This document shows positions 7,911-17,462 of a DNA stretch of 64,000 nt, in pieces. Source of the DNA: SIG714 sp964638675. Its GTDB lineage: Bacteria; Bacillota; Clostridia; Oscillospirales; CAG-272. How positions within the stretch are numbered: position 1 is the first letter of the stretch; each line of letters opens with the position of its first letter. Under the pieces are notes generated by a model. That model was not told the DNA's origin, did not search any database, and saw only the letters and a list, made by a program, of their open reading frames with translations. The stretch is from assembly GCA_964638675.1 (NCBI GenBank), contig CAZXAU010000006.1:62001-126000 (forward strand). The letters run 5' to 3'. The position numbers and the translations under genes were made by a program.

Positions 7911-10900
7911 TCACTTGCCCTCGGCATCACTCAGAAGCTTATCATACTTCACCATAATTTTCATGCACTCATTTATACATTCGGAGACAGAATGACATTT
8001 TACAGATATATAGGCATCTTTTCCGAATTTTATACTTCCCTTCCCGTTCGTACATGAAACGAATTGAGAAGCGCTTGCCAGATCGAATTTAACCGGATAG
8101 AAATTGGCCGAAAAGCCCTGACGCTCTATACTCGAAAATCCGCACTTTCCTGCGAGAACACGAAGAAGCGATATCTTCAGGAGATTGTCGGTGACTTCCG
8201 GCATATTGCCAAATCTGTCGCAAAGCTCATCCGCAACATCGACCATGTCGTCATACTCGAGAATAAGTGAGATCTTTTTGTATGCATCGATTCTCAGGTT
8301 AGAGCTTGTGATGTAATAATCGGGAATATATGCATTTACATTCAGGTCAACCCGACATTCGGGAATTTCTTTTGTTTTTTCGCCCTTTTCCTCGAGCACT
8401 GCATCATTAAGCAGCTTCATAAACAGATCTTGCCCCACGAATTCCATCTGTCCGTGCTGTTCAGCTCCCAGCAGATTACCGGCACCCCTTATCTCCATAT
8501 CACGCATTGCGATCCTGAATCCTGCTCCGAATTCGGTATAATCCCGTATTGCTTCAAGCCGCTTTTCAGCGACCTCACTGAGCTCATGATCCTTCGGATA
8601 TGTGAAATATGCGTATGCGCTACGGTTCGATCTTCCGACTCTTCCCCTGAGCTGATGAAGCTGACTGAGTCCGAATCGCTCTGCGTGCTCAATAATCAGC
8701 GTATTGGCATTCGGAACATCTATTCCGGCCTCAATTATCGTTGTGCTGACAAGAATGTCGATCTTGCCGTTTACCATATCGTCCCATATATCGGAAAGAT
8801 CATCCTTATCCATTTGTCCGTTTGCGGTGACTATGACTGCATCGGGTGCAAGCTTTGATAATTTTTCGGCGGCTCTGTCCATCCTGTCAATACGGTTGCA
8901 CAGATAGTATATCTGTCCTCCACGCCTGAGCTCACGGTTGAGTGCCTCACTTATTATATCATCGTCAAATTCGGTGACAAAGGTCTGAACGGGGTGTCTG
9001 CCGCCCGGTGGGTCATCGAGGATCGATATATCCCTTATGCCCGAGATCGCCATATTGAGCGTACGGGGGATCGGTGTTGCCGAAAGGGTGAGAACATCGA
9101 TATTCGCAGACATTTTTTTGAGCTTTTCCTTGTGCGAAACTCCGAAGAGCTGTTCCTCGTCAACAATAAGGAGTCCGAGATCCTTGAAAACAATATCCTG
9201 CGATAAAAGCTTGTGAGTTCCGACAATAATATCTGTTTCTCCCCGTTTGAGCTTACGCAAAGACTCAGAGTTTTGCTTGTCTGTTTTGAATCTTGAGATC
9301 ATGTCGACCCTGACCGGGAATCCTCTCATTCTCGAATTCAGGGTCTTGTAATGCTGTAATGTCAGAATTGTGGTAGGAACAAGAATTGCCACCTGTTTTC
9401 CTGCCTCAACCGCCTTGAATGCAGCACGCAATGCAACCTCGGTCTTTCCGTAGCCAACATCGCCGCACAAAAGTCTGTCCATCGGAACAGAGCTTTGCAT
9501 ATCCCTTTTGATATCCTCTATCGCAACAATCTGTCCGTCTGTTTCATCATATTCAAAAGCCGCCTCGAAAGATTTCTGCATATCATCATCCTCGGGAAAA
9601 GCAAAACCGGGACGCCGCAGACGCTCGGCATAAAGATTGATAAGCTCCTTTGCCATACTTTGTGCCGAAGCTTTTGCTTTTCTTTTATACTTTGCAAAAT
9701 CAGTTCCGCCCATTTTCGAGAGCTTTATTGTTCCGTCTTCCGATCTCGCACCTACATATTTTGAAATCTTATCAAGCTTTGTACAGGGGAGAAAGAGTTC
9801 GTCGCTTCCCGCATACTGAATTTTCAGGTAGTCATTTGTAATTCCGTCTATAGTAATAGATTCAATACCTTTGTATATCCCGATTCCGTGAACCATATGA
9901 ACCACGTAATCTCCAACGTCAAGCTCAGCATATGACAGGATTCTCTGCATATCCTTCTCTTTTTTCTGCTTTCGTCTGATATACCCTTTTTTTTGCAGGA
10001 TCACTCTGCTTTCGGCAGCACGGAGAACTATATATTTTCTCTCGGGCAGATCAAAGCCCGGAATATCCTGCAAGCTGACACAGGCAACACTGCAGGGCGG
10101 CTGATCTCTGTCGTCCTCCTCGTATGCATGTATGCCGTCGTCACAAAGACGGGATGACATATTTTTTGCCGCCTGCTCGCTTTCGCATATGAGCTTCATT
10201 TTATATTTGCTGAGTGCATAGCTTTTTATATCGTCAAGAAGCAGCGAATAGTTTCCCGAATAATTGGGCGCTTGCCTTGAAGTAAAGGTATACAGTCCTG
10301 AAAAGCGTTTTCCGCTTATTCCTCCGCCAAGGTTGTTTGTAATTACCGAAGTACCCGAAAAGACCTCTTCTTCAAGTCTTGAAAAGGTGTAGGTATACTG
10401 AGCATACTTAGGTGAAATCTCGCCCTTTGAAAGAAGATCGACTATAGTCTGACCTTCAATTTCATCCTTTGCTTTCTGCCTTTTTTCAACCTCTTTGTAG
10501 TCAAAAACCATCAGCTGCATACCCGAACAGTAATCAAACAAACAGCTGTGTTCCGGGTATACAAGCGATATATATTTATCTGCCGAGTAGAGCTCACGTC
10601 CGCTTCTGACGGCGTCAAGCTCTTCCGATAGGTGCTTGGCAACACCGTTCTCCTTTACCGCTCTTATCCTTGATGTTATAGCCTTTTCTATCTCCTGTTT
10701 TGAGCCCTCATCGATAATAACTTCACGGCATGGTGCAATAAAAATCTCTTCACAGCCGGAGTCAGAAACGGTTCGCTGATTGATAATGTCAAAATACCTC
10801 ATCGAATCGATCTCATTGCCGAAGAATTCGATACGCACGGGATACTCACTTCCCGGGGTGAATATATCCAATATTCCACCGCGCTTTGAATACTGACCGC

Positions 10901-11408
10901 CGCCGTCAACCATTTCTGTTCTTTTATATTGATTCTTTTCGAGAAAATCTACGATATCATCCATTTCATATTCAACGCCCGAGCTTATACTCATAGACGA
11001 TGAATCGAGAATATCGGGCGGAATGGTAAGCTGAAGGGCGGCATCGGATGTCGTCACTACCACATCACAGCTTGCACTCAGCAATGAGCAAAGAGTTTTG
11101 AGACGCTCATATTCTGCATCGTGTGATGATGGCATATTCCGAAAAAGCATATCCCTGTACAGATATGTTTTTACATTAAATCCGTATTGCGAAAGAACCG
11201 CCGCCATCTTTGAAGCACGCTTTTCATCAGGCATGATTATAAGTGAACCGCTGTCCCTGCAATCGTCAACGAGTGAGACCGCAAGCGACAGCTCGGCACC
11301 CTCACAAAGTCCCGAAACAAGAAAAGGAAGGCGATTGCCCTTCGCCTTCAGTGAAGAACAGAGCGATATATACTCTTTCGTATTTTTTATTTCATCTGTT
11401 AATCTCAT
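7911..11408 (-). CDS. mfd: Transcription-repair coupling factor Mfd
   Basis: Mfd removes RNA polymerase stalled at lesions and recruits UvrA. The 1165-aa length is typical. Order: UvrB-like domains 1a/2/1b (~20-330), the CarD-like RNAP-interacting domain (~485-570, with GDYVVHMVHGIGIYKGIES), and a RecG-type translocase with Walker A CGDVGYGKTEVALR and Walker B DEEQ. The second RecA lobe carries GRVGRSNR and the TRG segment, then the C-terminal domain. It lies 30 bp after pth. No frameshift is visible; the ATG at 11408 has only a weak ribosome site. Confidence 0.98.
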   Translation of the reverse strand: MRLTDEIKNTKEYISLCSSLKAKGNRLPFLVSGLCEGAELSLAVSLVDDCRDSGSLIIMPDEKRASKMAAVLSQYGFNVKTYLYRDMLFRNMPSSHDAEYERLKTLCSLLSASCDVVVTTSDAALQLTIPPDILDSSSMSISSGVEYEMDDIVDFLEKNQYKRTEMVDGGGQYSKRGGILDIFTPGSEYPVRIEFFGNEIDSMRYFDIINQRTVSDSGCEEIFIAPCREVIIDEGSKQEIEKAITSRIRAVKENGVAKHLSEELDAVRSGRELYSADKYISLVYPEHSCLFDYCSGMQLMVFDYKEVEKRQKAKDEIEGQTIVDLLSKGEISPKYAQYTYTFSRLEEEVFSGTSVITNNLGGGISGKRFSGLYTFTSRQAPNYSGNYSLLLDDIKSYALSKYKMKLICESEQAAKNMSSRLCDDGIHAYEEDDRDQPPCSVACVSLQDIPGFDLPERKYIVLRAAESRVILQKKGYIRRKQKKEKDMQRILSYAELDVGDYVVHMVHGIGIYKGIESITIDGITNDYLKIQYAGSDELFLPCTKLDKISKYVGARSEDGTIKLSKMGGTDFAKYKRKAKASAQSMAKELINLYAERLRRPGFAFPEDDDMQKSFEAAFEYDETDGQIVAIEDIKRDMQSSVPMDRLLCGDVGYGKTEVALRAAFKAVEAGKQVAILVPTTILTLQHYKTLNSRMRGFPVRVDMISRFKTDKQNSESLRKLKRGETDIIVGTHKLLSQDIVFKDLGLLIVDEEQLFGVSHKEKLKKMSANIDVLTLSATPIPRTLNMAISGIRDISILDDPPGGRHPVQTFVTEFDDDIISEALNRELRRGGQIYYLCNRIDRMDRAAEKLSKLAPDAVIVTANGQMDKDDLSDIWDDMVNGKIDILVSTTIIEAGIDVPNANTLIIEHAERFGLSQLHQLRGRVGRSNRSAYAYFTYPKDHELSEVAEKRLEAIRDYTEFGAGFRIAMRDMEIRGAGNLLGAEQHGQMEFVGQDLFMKLLNDAVLEEKGEKTKEIPECRVDLNVNAYIPDYYITSSNLRIDAYKKISLILEYDDMVDVADELCDRFGNMPEVTDNLLKISLLRVLAGKCGFSSIERQGFSANFYPVKFDLASASQFVSCTNGKGSIKFGKDAYISVKCHSVSECINECMKIMVKYDKLLSDAEGK

Positions 11409-11438
11409 AATTTATTTATTGCTTTATGCTGTACCCGT

Positions 11439-12065
11439 TCAGTTAAACTTGTTCATTGCTGTTTGAATATCGCCTTTGATCATATATGAAAGAGCCGATA
11501 TTGCATTGTCGGCCGCCTCAGAAAAAGCTTCTCTTTGATCCTTCGGAATATCAGCCAAAACCCAGTCGCCAAGGTCATAACCGCTGTGCGGCTTCTGACC
11601 TACGCCCATTTTTATGCGGGGAAAATTATCACTTCCGAAATGCTCTATGATGCTTTTGAGTCCGTTATGACCGCCGGCACTTCCCTTTTGCCTTATTCTG
11701 ATCTTTCCGACATCGAATGACGTATCATCTGAGATCACGATAATTTTTTCGAGAGCTATCTTATAAAAATCTGCCGCCGCACGCAGAGCCTCCCCCGATT
11801 TGTTCATATATGTCAGGGGCTTCATAAGGAGAACCTTTACACCGTCAAGCGTAGTTATACAATAAAGAGAGTTAAACTTCGATCGGTCGATCCTGATGTT
11901 CTTGTCTTTGCAAAGCTTATCAAGCACCATGAACCCTGCATTATGCCTAGTATTTGCGTACTTCTGTTCGGGGTTTCCGAGTCCGACTATTATATATTGT
12001 AAGGGCTCATTTGACCCTTCTTCACGATTTGAAATCATTTTCAATAATTCAAATATATCTGCCAT
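11439..12065 (-). CDS. pth: Peptidyl-tRNA hydrolase
   Basis: Pth cleaves peptidyl-tRNAs dropped from ribosomes. Signature motifs are YIIVGLGNPEQKYANTRHNA (with Asn and the catalytic His at TRHN), KPLTYMNKSGEA, SDDTSFDVGKIRIRQKGSAG and the GGHNGLKSI loop. The start at 12065 (MADIFELLK) is preceded by AAGGAAG and gives 208 aa, with an N-terminal extension of about 20 residues before the usual strand. Longer in-frame starts upstream lack a ribosome site. It heads a pth-mfd-foldase gene string. Confidence 0.95.
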   Translation of the reverse strand: MADIFELLKMISNREEGSNEPLQYIIVGLGNPEQKYANTRHNAGFMVLDKLCKDKNIRIDRSKFNSLYCITTLDGVKVLLMKPLTYMNKSGEALRAAADFYKIALEKIIVISDDTSFDVGKIRIRQKGSAGGHNGLKSIIEHFGSDNFPRIKMGVGQKPHSGYDLGDWVLADIPKDQREAFSEAADNAISALSYMIKGDIQTAMNKFN

Positions 12066-12181
12066 AAAATCTTCCTTAAACATGACAAAATTCGGCCCGT
12101 ATTCAATACTGCCGATGTAAAAAAGATTATATAACAATTCTGTTTAAATTTCAAGTACTTTTATTGAATTTATTTTAATTA

Positions 12182-12210
12182 TTGACAAACCGATTTTTAT
12201 ATAGTAAAAT
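12182..12210 (+). promoter_or_regulatory. Sigma-A promoter of galM
   Basis: TTGACA, 17-bp spacer, TAAAAT, 45 bp ahead of the galM start codon, which has its own GGAG site. Confidence 0.8.
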
Positions 12211-12255
12211 AGCTTATGCGAATTTAAAAAAATATATTCACAGGAGAAGAATATT

Positions 12256-13278
12256 ATGAAAATTGAAAGCGGATCTTTCGGAAAACTGAATGACGGAACA
12301 GAAGTCAGCTACTACAAAATGATAAATTCAAAGGGCGAATATGTCAAAATACTTGATCTCGGCGGAATCGTAAACGAGCTTTGTATATGTGACCGTGAAG
12401 GAAATATTACCGATATCGTATGCGGATATGATTCACCGCAGAAATACTATGACACACCCGGATATCAGGGGGCGATCATCGGAAGATATGCCAACCGTAT
12501 ATCAAACTCCTCGTTCACGCTTGACGGAAAGGAATACAAGCTTTTCACAAACTCTGGAAAAAAGAGTGCCCTTCACGGCGGAAAGATCGGATTCGATAAA
12601 AAAATATGGGATGTCTGCCCGGTTGAAGACGAAGAAGAATGTATGCTCGTGCTTCACTGTGTGTCTGAGGATATGGAAGAGGGGTACCCGGGACAACTTG
12701 ACGTGACGGTAAGCTATATTTTCAGTGAAGACAGCCGCTTTACGATAAACTACAATGCGATCACAGACAAAGCAACCCCTGTAAATCTTACAAACCATAC
12801 ATATTTCAATCTGAACGGCTATAATGGCGGAAGTGTCATGGATCACATGCTCTGGATGGACTGCGATCAGTACCTTGAAGTTGATGAAGAACAAATTCCT
12901 TTCGGTCCGAAATCTGATGTTGATGGTACTATCTTCGATTTCAGAACGCCGAAAAAGATCACAAACTACTTTGACCACAATTTCATTTTCGCTGACTACA
13001 ACGGAATGATAAAACGCCGTGCAGAGCTCTACTGCGATAAATCGGGCAGAAGAATGACTCTTTATACGAATTCTCCTGCTGTACAGCTCTACACAGGCTG
13101 TGTTATGAATTCACCGGAAAATTTCAAAGGCGGTGTTCCCCAGCGTGAGGGTCATGCTCTCTGTCTTGAAACACAGTTTTTCCCCGATTCACCCAACAAG
13201 CCTGAATATCCTTCATGTATTCTCCGCCCTGGCGAGATCTTCGATTTCACAACAATTTTTGAATTTAAAAATATTTAA
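12256..13278 (+). CDS. galM: Aldose 1-epimerase (galactose mutarotase)
   Basis: GalM interconverts alpha and beta anomers of galactose and glucose at the entry to the Leloir pathway. The 340-aa beta-sandwich protein carries GRYANRISNSSF (~77-88), LHGGKIGFDK (~104), the catalytic His in LTNHTYFNL (~176) and the catalytic Glu in LCLETQFFPDSPN (~307). It is a single-gene plus-strand unit with its own promoter between divergent pth and convergent rqcH. No galK/galT is adjacent. Start at 12256 follows CAGGAGAAG. Confidence 0.95.
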   Translation: MKIESGSFGKLNDGTEVSYYKMINSKGEYVKILDLGGIVNELCICDREGNITDIVCGYDSPQKYYDTPGYQGAIIGRYANRISNSSFTLDGKEYKLFTNSGKKSALHGGKIGFDKKIWDVCPVEDEEECMLVLHCVSEDMEEGYPGQLDVTVSYIFSEDSRFTINYNAITDKATPVNLTNHTYFNLNGYNGGSVMDHMLWMDCDQYLEVDEEQIPFGPKSDVDGTIFDFRTPKKITNYFDHNFIFADYNGMIKRRAELYCDKSGRRMTLYTNSPAVQLYTGCVMNSPENFKGGVPQREGHALCLETQFFPDSPNKPEYPSCILRPGEIFDFTTIFEFKNI

Positions 13279-13289
13279 AATATATAATT

Positions 13290-15047
13290 TTATTTGACTT
13301 TAAGCTGTCTGCATCCTTCCGGATCAGGTGTTACATATGCCGAGTAATTGCTTGAATATGTGACATATCCCGGTTTGCTTGCAGGCGGCCTTTTTATATT
13401 CCTGACAAGTGTATAATCGACGGTGACAAGCTGTCCGGTGCTTAGCTTAGAATTGACTGCGGCTATATTCGCCGCCTGTGTGAAATCTATCGCCGGCGGT
13501 TCGGGAAGCTTGTCACAGACAAGAATTACATGCGACCCGGGGGCATTCTTGACATGGAACCAATAGTCGTTTTTTGATGCCAGGGTAAATGTAAGGTAAT
13601 CATTCTGAATATTGTTTGCTCCGCACAGCACAGTGTACCCGTTTTCTGTCCTGTATTCGCTCACCTTGATCTTCTGCTTTCTGACATTTCCCTTCTTTCC
13701 GCTCTTATATTTCGATGCAAATCCCGAAATCGAGAGCTCTTCACGTATCTCTTCAAGCTCGGTCGGTGTCTGCGCTCTTGACAGCGAATCAAATACGGTA
13801 TATATATATTCAAGGTCTCTTTTCGCCATTCCGATCTGCTCGGAAAGTATTATTTCGGCATTTTTAAGCTTATTGTATTTTTTATAAAACCGCTGTGCAT
13901 TTCGTGAGGGTGAAAGCCGTTTATCGAGCTTCAGCGTAATTTCCGACATGTCCTCCGAATAATAGTCAGTCAACGTTACGCTTTCATCGCCCTGCTTTAA
14001 TCTGTAGAGATTCGCCGTTATCAGGTCGCCGTATTTTTTATAGACATCCTTTTCCCGGCACTCATCGATCTCTTTTTGCTGATTCTCAATCTTTTTGAGA
14101 AGCCTTTTTTCGGCGTTTGTCAGAATACGGAAAATATCGTGTGCCTTTGAAATAACAAGTCCTTCGTGCTCCTTGCTTCTGTAGCATTCCTCCATCAGCT
14201 TTGATGGCGATTCATATTTCCTGATATTATTAACATCGCCGTACTGCAATATCTCCATGAACGAAAATTCTTTGATCTTACCGTCTGCAATCAGTGCACA
14301 TGGTGAAAAATCAGCTTTCCCGATCAATGAAACAAGCTCTGAAAATGCTCTGTATAGCCTATCCGAGCTAATGTCATATAAAATACAATCTGTCTTTCCT
14401 GATATACGGTATGACACTTCCCTTCCGACAAGCGGAGATATTCCGCTGAAATTACGAACGAGAAATTTCTCGACAGTCATTTCTTTGTTTGTGCCGTAAA
14501 GTCTGTCAAATTCTTCATACTGTACGTCAAGAGGGTTTATTTTTCCTTGTGTCGGCGGCAGCTCATATTTCATGCCTGGCAGTATCTGTCTTATCTCGCT
14601 TGTTGTAAAATCGACAGATTTGAATACACCGAGAATTTTGTCATTTTCGTCACACAGCATCAGGTTTGTGTATTTACCCATCAGCTCGACAACAAGCTTT
14701 TTTACCGAGAAAAAGCCCATTTCATCCCTTGAATTGAAGGAAATTACCACCATTCGCTCAAAATTCGGCTGAACGATGTCCAAAACCTGTGCACCCGAGA
14801 GGTATTTTCTCAAAAGTATGCAGAATGCAGGAGGATTTGACGGATTCTCCTTTTGCTGATCGGACAGATATATCCTCGGACTTCCAGACATCAATGATAT
14901 AACGAGTATATAATCTTTTCCCCGTGTTCTTATATATAAATTAAACTCATCCTTTTGCGGTTGATATATTTTATCAACTCTGCCCTGAATTGTTTTTTCT
15001 TTTATCTCATTTACAAGACAGGCTATTACACCCGAATCAAAAGCCAT
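13290..15047 (-). CDS. rqcH: Ribosome quality control protein RqcH (NFACT family)
   Basis: RqcH (bacterial Rqc2/NEMF) binds stalled 50S-peptidyl-tRNA and directs C-terminal alanine tailing of nascent chains; older annotations call it fibronectin-binding protein FbpA. The 585 aa show NFACT-N (1-~200, with QGRVDKIYQP and GSPRIYLS), helix-hairpin and coiled-coil segments (~290-440), and NFACT-R near the C-terminus with GANNIQNDYLTF and DYWFHVKNAPGSHVIL. Start at 15047 has AAAGGA. The 3' end meets galM convergently with only 11 bp between, and no terminator is visible. Confidence 0.95.
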   Translation of the reverse strand: MAFDSGVIACLVNEIKEKTIQGRVDKIYQPQKDEFNLYIRTRGKDYILVISLMSGSPRIYLSDQQKENPSNPPAFCILLRKYLSGAQVLDIVQPNFERMVVISFNSRDEMGFFSVKKLVVELMGKYTNLMLCDENDKILGVFKSVDFTTSEIRQILPGMKYELPPTQGKINPLDVQYEEFDRLYGTNKEMTVEKFLVRNFSGISPLVGREVSYRISGKTDCILYDISSDRLYRAFSELVSLIGKADFSPCALIADGKIKEFSFMEILQYGDVNNIRKYESPSKLMEECYRSKEHEGLVISKAHDIFRILTNAEKRLLKKIENQQKEIDECREKDVYKKYGDLITANLYRLKQGDESVTLTDYYSEDMSEITLKLDKRLSPSRNAQRFYKKYNKLKNAEIILSEQIGMAKRDLEYIYTVFDSLSRAQTPTELEEIREELSISGFASKYKSGKKGNVRKQKIKVSEYRTENGYTVLCGANNIQNDYLTFTLASKNDYWFHVKNAPGSHVILVCDKLPEPPAIDFTQAANIAAVNSKLSTGQLVTVDYTLVRNIKRPPASKPGYVTYSSNYSAYVTPDPEGCRQLKVK

Positions 15048-15111
15048 AATCTTTTCCTTTCAAAATTTACCGTATACCTATACCGTCTTTATGGCGGTTT
15101 TGTTATTACAC

Positions 15112-15771
15112 TTACTTTACGCAGTATGCCGAAGCGGCATAGAACTTTCCGATCTCGTCAAATCCGCATTTTTTTGCAAGTGCGATAGACGCCCTATTGT
15201 ATCTGCTCACACAATATGCCGGAGTTATTCCTTCTTCGATAAGATATCTTGAGAGATAAAAGACATTGGATGCTCCGTACCCTTTGCCTCTGCAGTCTTT
15301 CGCCGTATTTACCGTTATCTCTGCGATCGATCCCCTGAACTCATTGACAGTGGCGACAGATACGATTTTGCCTTCTTTCACTGTGACAAACGATATCATT
15401 GGAATACTTCCGTCCTCTTCAGCGTAAATACATGTGAGATTTTTCACTTCTGACAAACTTTCATCCATCTTCACCGAATCATCTCTTGCCGCCCTCATAT
15501 CAAGAGCAGTAGCTCGGTATTGTATATAATATCTCGTAGAACCGTATCCGTCACGTACATAGTTACTTTCTCTTAAAAAATTATCAACACCCGAATTTAT
15601 AAACTCGAGCGCCTCATTGCAGAAAGGCTTGTCCACGAACAATTCAAGATATCTCTGTGCAAGCTCCTCAAGACCTTCATAAATTTCGATATTAAGCTCA
15701 CCGTATTCGCTTGAAACAAGAAACGGAACGATTCCCGGATAACCCTCCGGCATTTTTTCAACTGTGATCAT
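15112..15771 (-). CDS. GNAT-family N-acetyltransferase
   Basis: 219 aa with a C-terminal GNAT/FR47-like domain: EITVNTAKDCRGKGYGASN (acetyl-CoA P-loop, with RGKGYG at ~165), then YCVSRYNRASIALAKKCGF (~190-208). The N-terminal ~100 residues are family-variable and the substrate cannot be predicted. The start has AAGGAGC. A short stretch upstream (15876-15983) encodes a peptide resembling the C-terminus of the same type of protein, which suggests a decayed neighbour. Probably a monocistronic unit. Confidence 0.88.
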   Translation of the reverse strand: MITVEKMPEGYPGIVPFLVSSEYGELNIEIYEGLEELAQRYLELFVDKPFCNEALEFINSGVDNFLRESNYVRDGYGSTRYYIQYRATALDMRAARDDSVKMDESLSEVKNLTCIYAEEDGSIPMISFVTVKEGKIVSVATVNEFRGSIAEITVNTAKDCRGKGYGASNVFYLSRYLIEEGITPAYCVSRYNRASIALAKKCGFDEIGKFYAASAYCVK

Positions 15772-15782
15772 ATTTGCTCCTT

Positions 15783-15845
15783 AGTTAATGTTAGTTTGCG
15801 TTTAGTAGTCAGGCATCCCCCTCAAAGACTTTATTATAGGGGAAT
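15783..15845 (-). repeat. Diverged copy of the AATAAAGTCTTTGA hairpin repeat
   Basis: On the minus strand a CCCC-TATAATAAAGTCTTTGAG-GGGG hairpin is followed by ACGCAAACTAACATTAAC. Both parts match segments of the 183-bp tandem repeat at 31024-31545 (CCCCTTCAATAAAGTCTTTG and CGCAAACTAACTTACAC), but the middle hairpin is missing. It ends just before the GNAT ribosome site. Confidence 0.6.
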
Positions 15846-15875
15846 GGGTATGGTGCTTCATATATTATGACTTTA

Positions 15876-15983
15876 TCATATGTCAATATAATCAAGCTCC
15901 AATGAACGCAGGAATGCTGAAGCGGTAAAAAACTTATAATCTCCTATATTTTCTCCGTTATCGACTATACCTGCCTGTATTGT
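15876..15983 (-). pseudogene. 3' remnant resembling a GNAT C-terminus
   Basis: A 35-codon open stretch without start codon ends in TGA at 15876-15878. Its peptide includes ENIGDYKFFTASAFLRS, similar in pattern to the C-terminus of the adjacent GNAT (DEIGKFYAASAYC). A stop codon closes it upstream at 15984-15986. I infer the decayed end of a duplicated acetyltransferase; chance similarity cannot be excluded. Confidence 0.35.
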
Positions 15984-16303
15984 TTATCATTACAATCATT
16001 GCGAAAATCAGATCGTTTAAACGCCGGATCAAAAATCGGGATCCGGAAAAATACACTGAAAAAGTTGAAATTTCAGAGACATTAAAAATACATATCATCT
16101 ACTCTGTCGTTGTAGTTGCTCTCGTTGTTTTATTTCCGTTTTTATCTATCGTTGTATCGTTTATATATCCTCTTATTACTTTTGGACGTATTGTACTGAT
16201 CGTTATTCTTATGCTTATACCGATAGTCATACGCATATTATATCATATCTTTTATTTATTTGCAACAGTAAAATTGACTTTTTATATTTTTTTAGCCAAT
16301 TGA
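15980..16303 (+). CDS. Possible small membrane protein, doubtful
   Basis: A 107-codon frame from a TTG codon encodes a basic N-terminus (KIRSFKRRIKNRDPEKY) and two or three hydrophobic segments (~38-60, 63-82, 85-105). No ribosome site and no clear promoter precede it, and the region is AT-rich, which favours spurious hydrophobic frames. It is the only candidate gene in the 695-bp stretch between the GNAT gene and ddh. It may be a gene remnant. Function unknown. Confidence 0.3.
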   Translation: MFIITIIAKIRSFKRRIKNRDPEKYTEKVEISETLKIHIIYSVVVVALVVLFPFLSIVVSFIYPLITFGRIVLIVILMLIPIVIRILYHIFYLFATVKLTFYIFLAN

Positions 16304-16377
16304 TTAAAAAAACGCCAAACTTTATATGAAGTTATATGATAAATCAATGTAATTATATGAGTGTTTAAAAACAATAC

Positions 16378-16395
16378 CCCTATCTTTCGATAGGG
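16378..16395 (-). terminator. Probable terminator of the asd-ddh operon
   Basis: A 7-bp stem CCCTATC/GATAGGG with a GAAA loop on the minus strand, followed by GTATTGTTTTTAAA. It lies 72 bp past the ddh stop. The U-run begins late, so strength is uncertain. Confidence 0.5.
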
Positions 16396-16466
16396 ATATC
16401 ATCGATTTTGTCAATATAAAAAACATCATAAAAACAATTCAGTACAACATATTACTGAACAAATAA

Positions 16467-17462
16467 CTATAACAGTCTTCCTTGTGAAAAGAGATCGGAA
16501 AGAATTTGATCATTAAGATAAAAACGCGGCGGAACATCAAACATTGTTTTACATCCGTAATCGCCTTTTTCGGCAGTTTCTTTCACTGCCCTTGCACAGG
16601 CGCAGAGTACGCTTCCGGTAAATTCGGGATTTGAAGGAAGCTCTGCCGTCAGAGCAAGCTTACATAGATCTTCAGTCTTATCGGATGTTTTCCCGATCCT
16701 GAGCACTTCACCGCCGTGCGGCATACCGTTGTGATTTTTTTTCATTTCTTCAGCAGAAACAAAATGAATCACTGTTTTCTGCCCTTTGAAATAGTCTGGC
16801 ATATTTATAATTTCATTGTATATTTTTTCAATATCGGCATCCTCAGAGCAAACGACGAAGCATTCCCTGATATGATATTTTGATGTATCACCGATGACAT
16901 TTCCATTTTTGATTCTTGCAACAACATCACTGTCGGGTATCGTATATTCTTTTGCGTCAATTACCCCTTCAATACTTCTGAGGGCTTCTGAATGTCCCTG
17001 ACTGACACCTTTTCCCCAAAATGTATAACTGTTCCCATCCGGGAGAAAAGATGTGAAAAATATTCTTGCAAGCGAAAAAAGACCGGGATCCCAACCGCAG
17101 GATATCATTGATACATGTCTTGTTTTTCTCGCAACATCATCAACATTTTCAAAATGCTCTCTTATTTTTTTGTGTGTGTCGAAGCTGTCAACAGTATTGA
17201 ATTTCTCTGTGAGTCGGGGGGTCATGCTCATAAGGTCGGTCTTACTGCCGGTGCATATCACCATTACATCTATATCATCAGCAAAATCATTTATACAGTC
17301 ATATGAATATATTTTATTTCCGAAGCGAGACGAAAGACCTGATGGCTCCCTTCTTGTAAATATTCCGACAAGATCAATATCGTTCGCTCGCTGTGCCGCA
17401 AGCTCGACCCCTTTTCCGAGATTGCCGTAACCGCAAATGCCTATTCTAACATTACTGTTCAT
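16467..17462 (-). CDS. ddh: meso-Diaminopimelate D-dehydrogenase
   Basis: Ddh makes meso-DAP in one NADPH-dependent step from tetrahydrodipicolinate, the short dehydrogenase branch of lysine/peptidoglycan synthesis. The 331-aa protein begins with a Rossmann motif (RIGICGYGNLGKGVE) and carries FTRREPSGL, VDSFDTH, SCGWDPGLFSL and FWGKGVSQGHSEALR, all typical of Ddh. I use the ATG at 17462: it overlaps the asd stop as ATGA, whereas the longer frame to 17543 runs inside asd. Pairing with asd places two consecutive parts of the aspartate pathway together. Confidence 0.95.
   Translation of the reverse strand: MNSNVRIGICGYGNLGKGVELAAQRANDIDLVGIFTRREPSGLSSRFGNKIYSYDCINDFADDIDVMVICTGSKTDLMSMTPRLTEKFNTVDSFDTHKKIREHFENVDDVARKTRHVSMISCGWDPGLFSLARIFFTSFLPDGNSYTFWGKGVSQGHSEALRSIEGVIDAKEYTIPDSDVVARIKNGNVIGDTSKYHIRECFVVCSEDADIEKIYNEIINMPDYFKGQKTVIHFVSAEEMKKNHNGMPHGGEVLRIGKTSDKTEDLCKLALTAELPSNPEFTGSVLCACARAVKETAEKGDYGCKTMFDVPPRFYLNDQILSDLFSQGRLL

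Noticed and set aside
12502..12978. 158-codon minus-strand frame opposite galM
   Set aside because: Contained wholly in galM; shadow frame.
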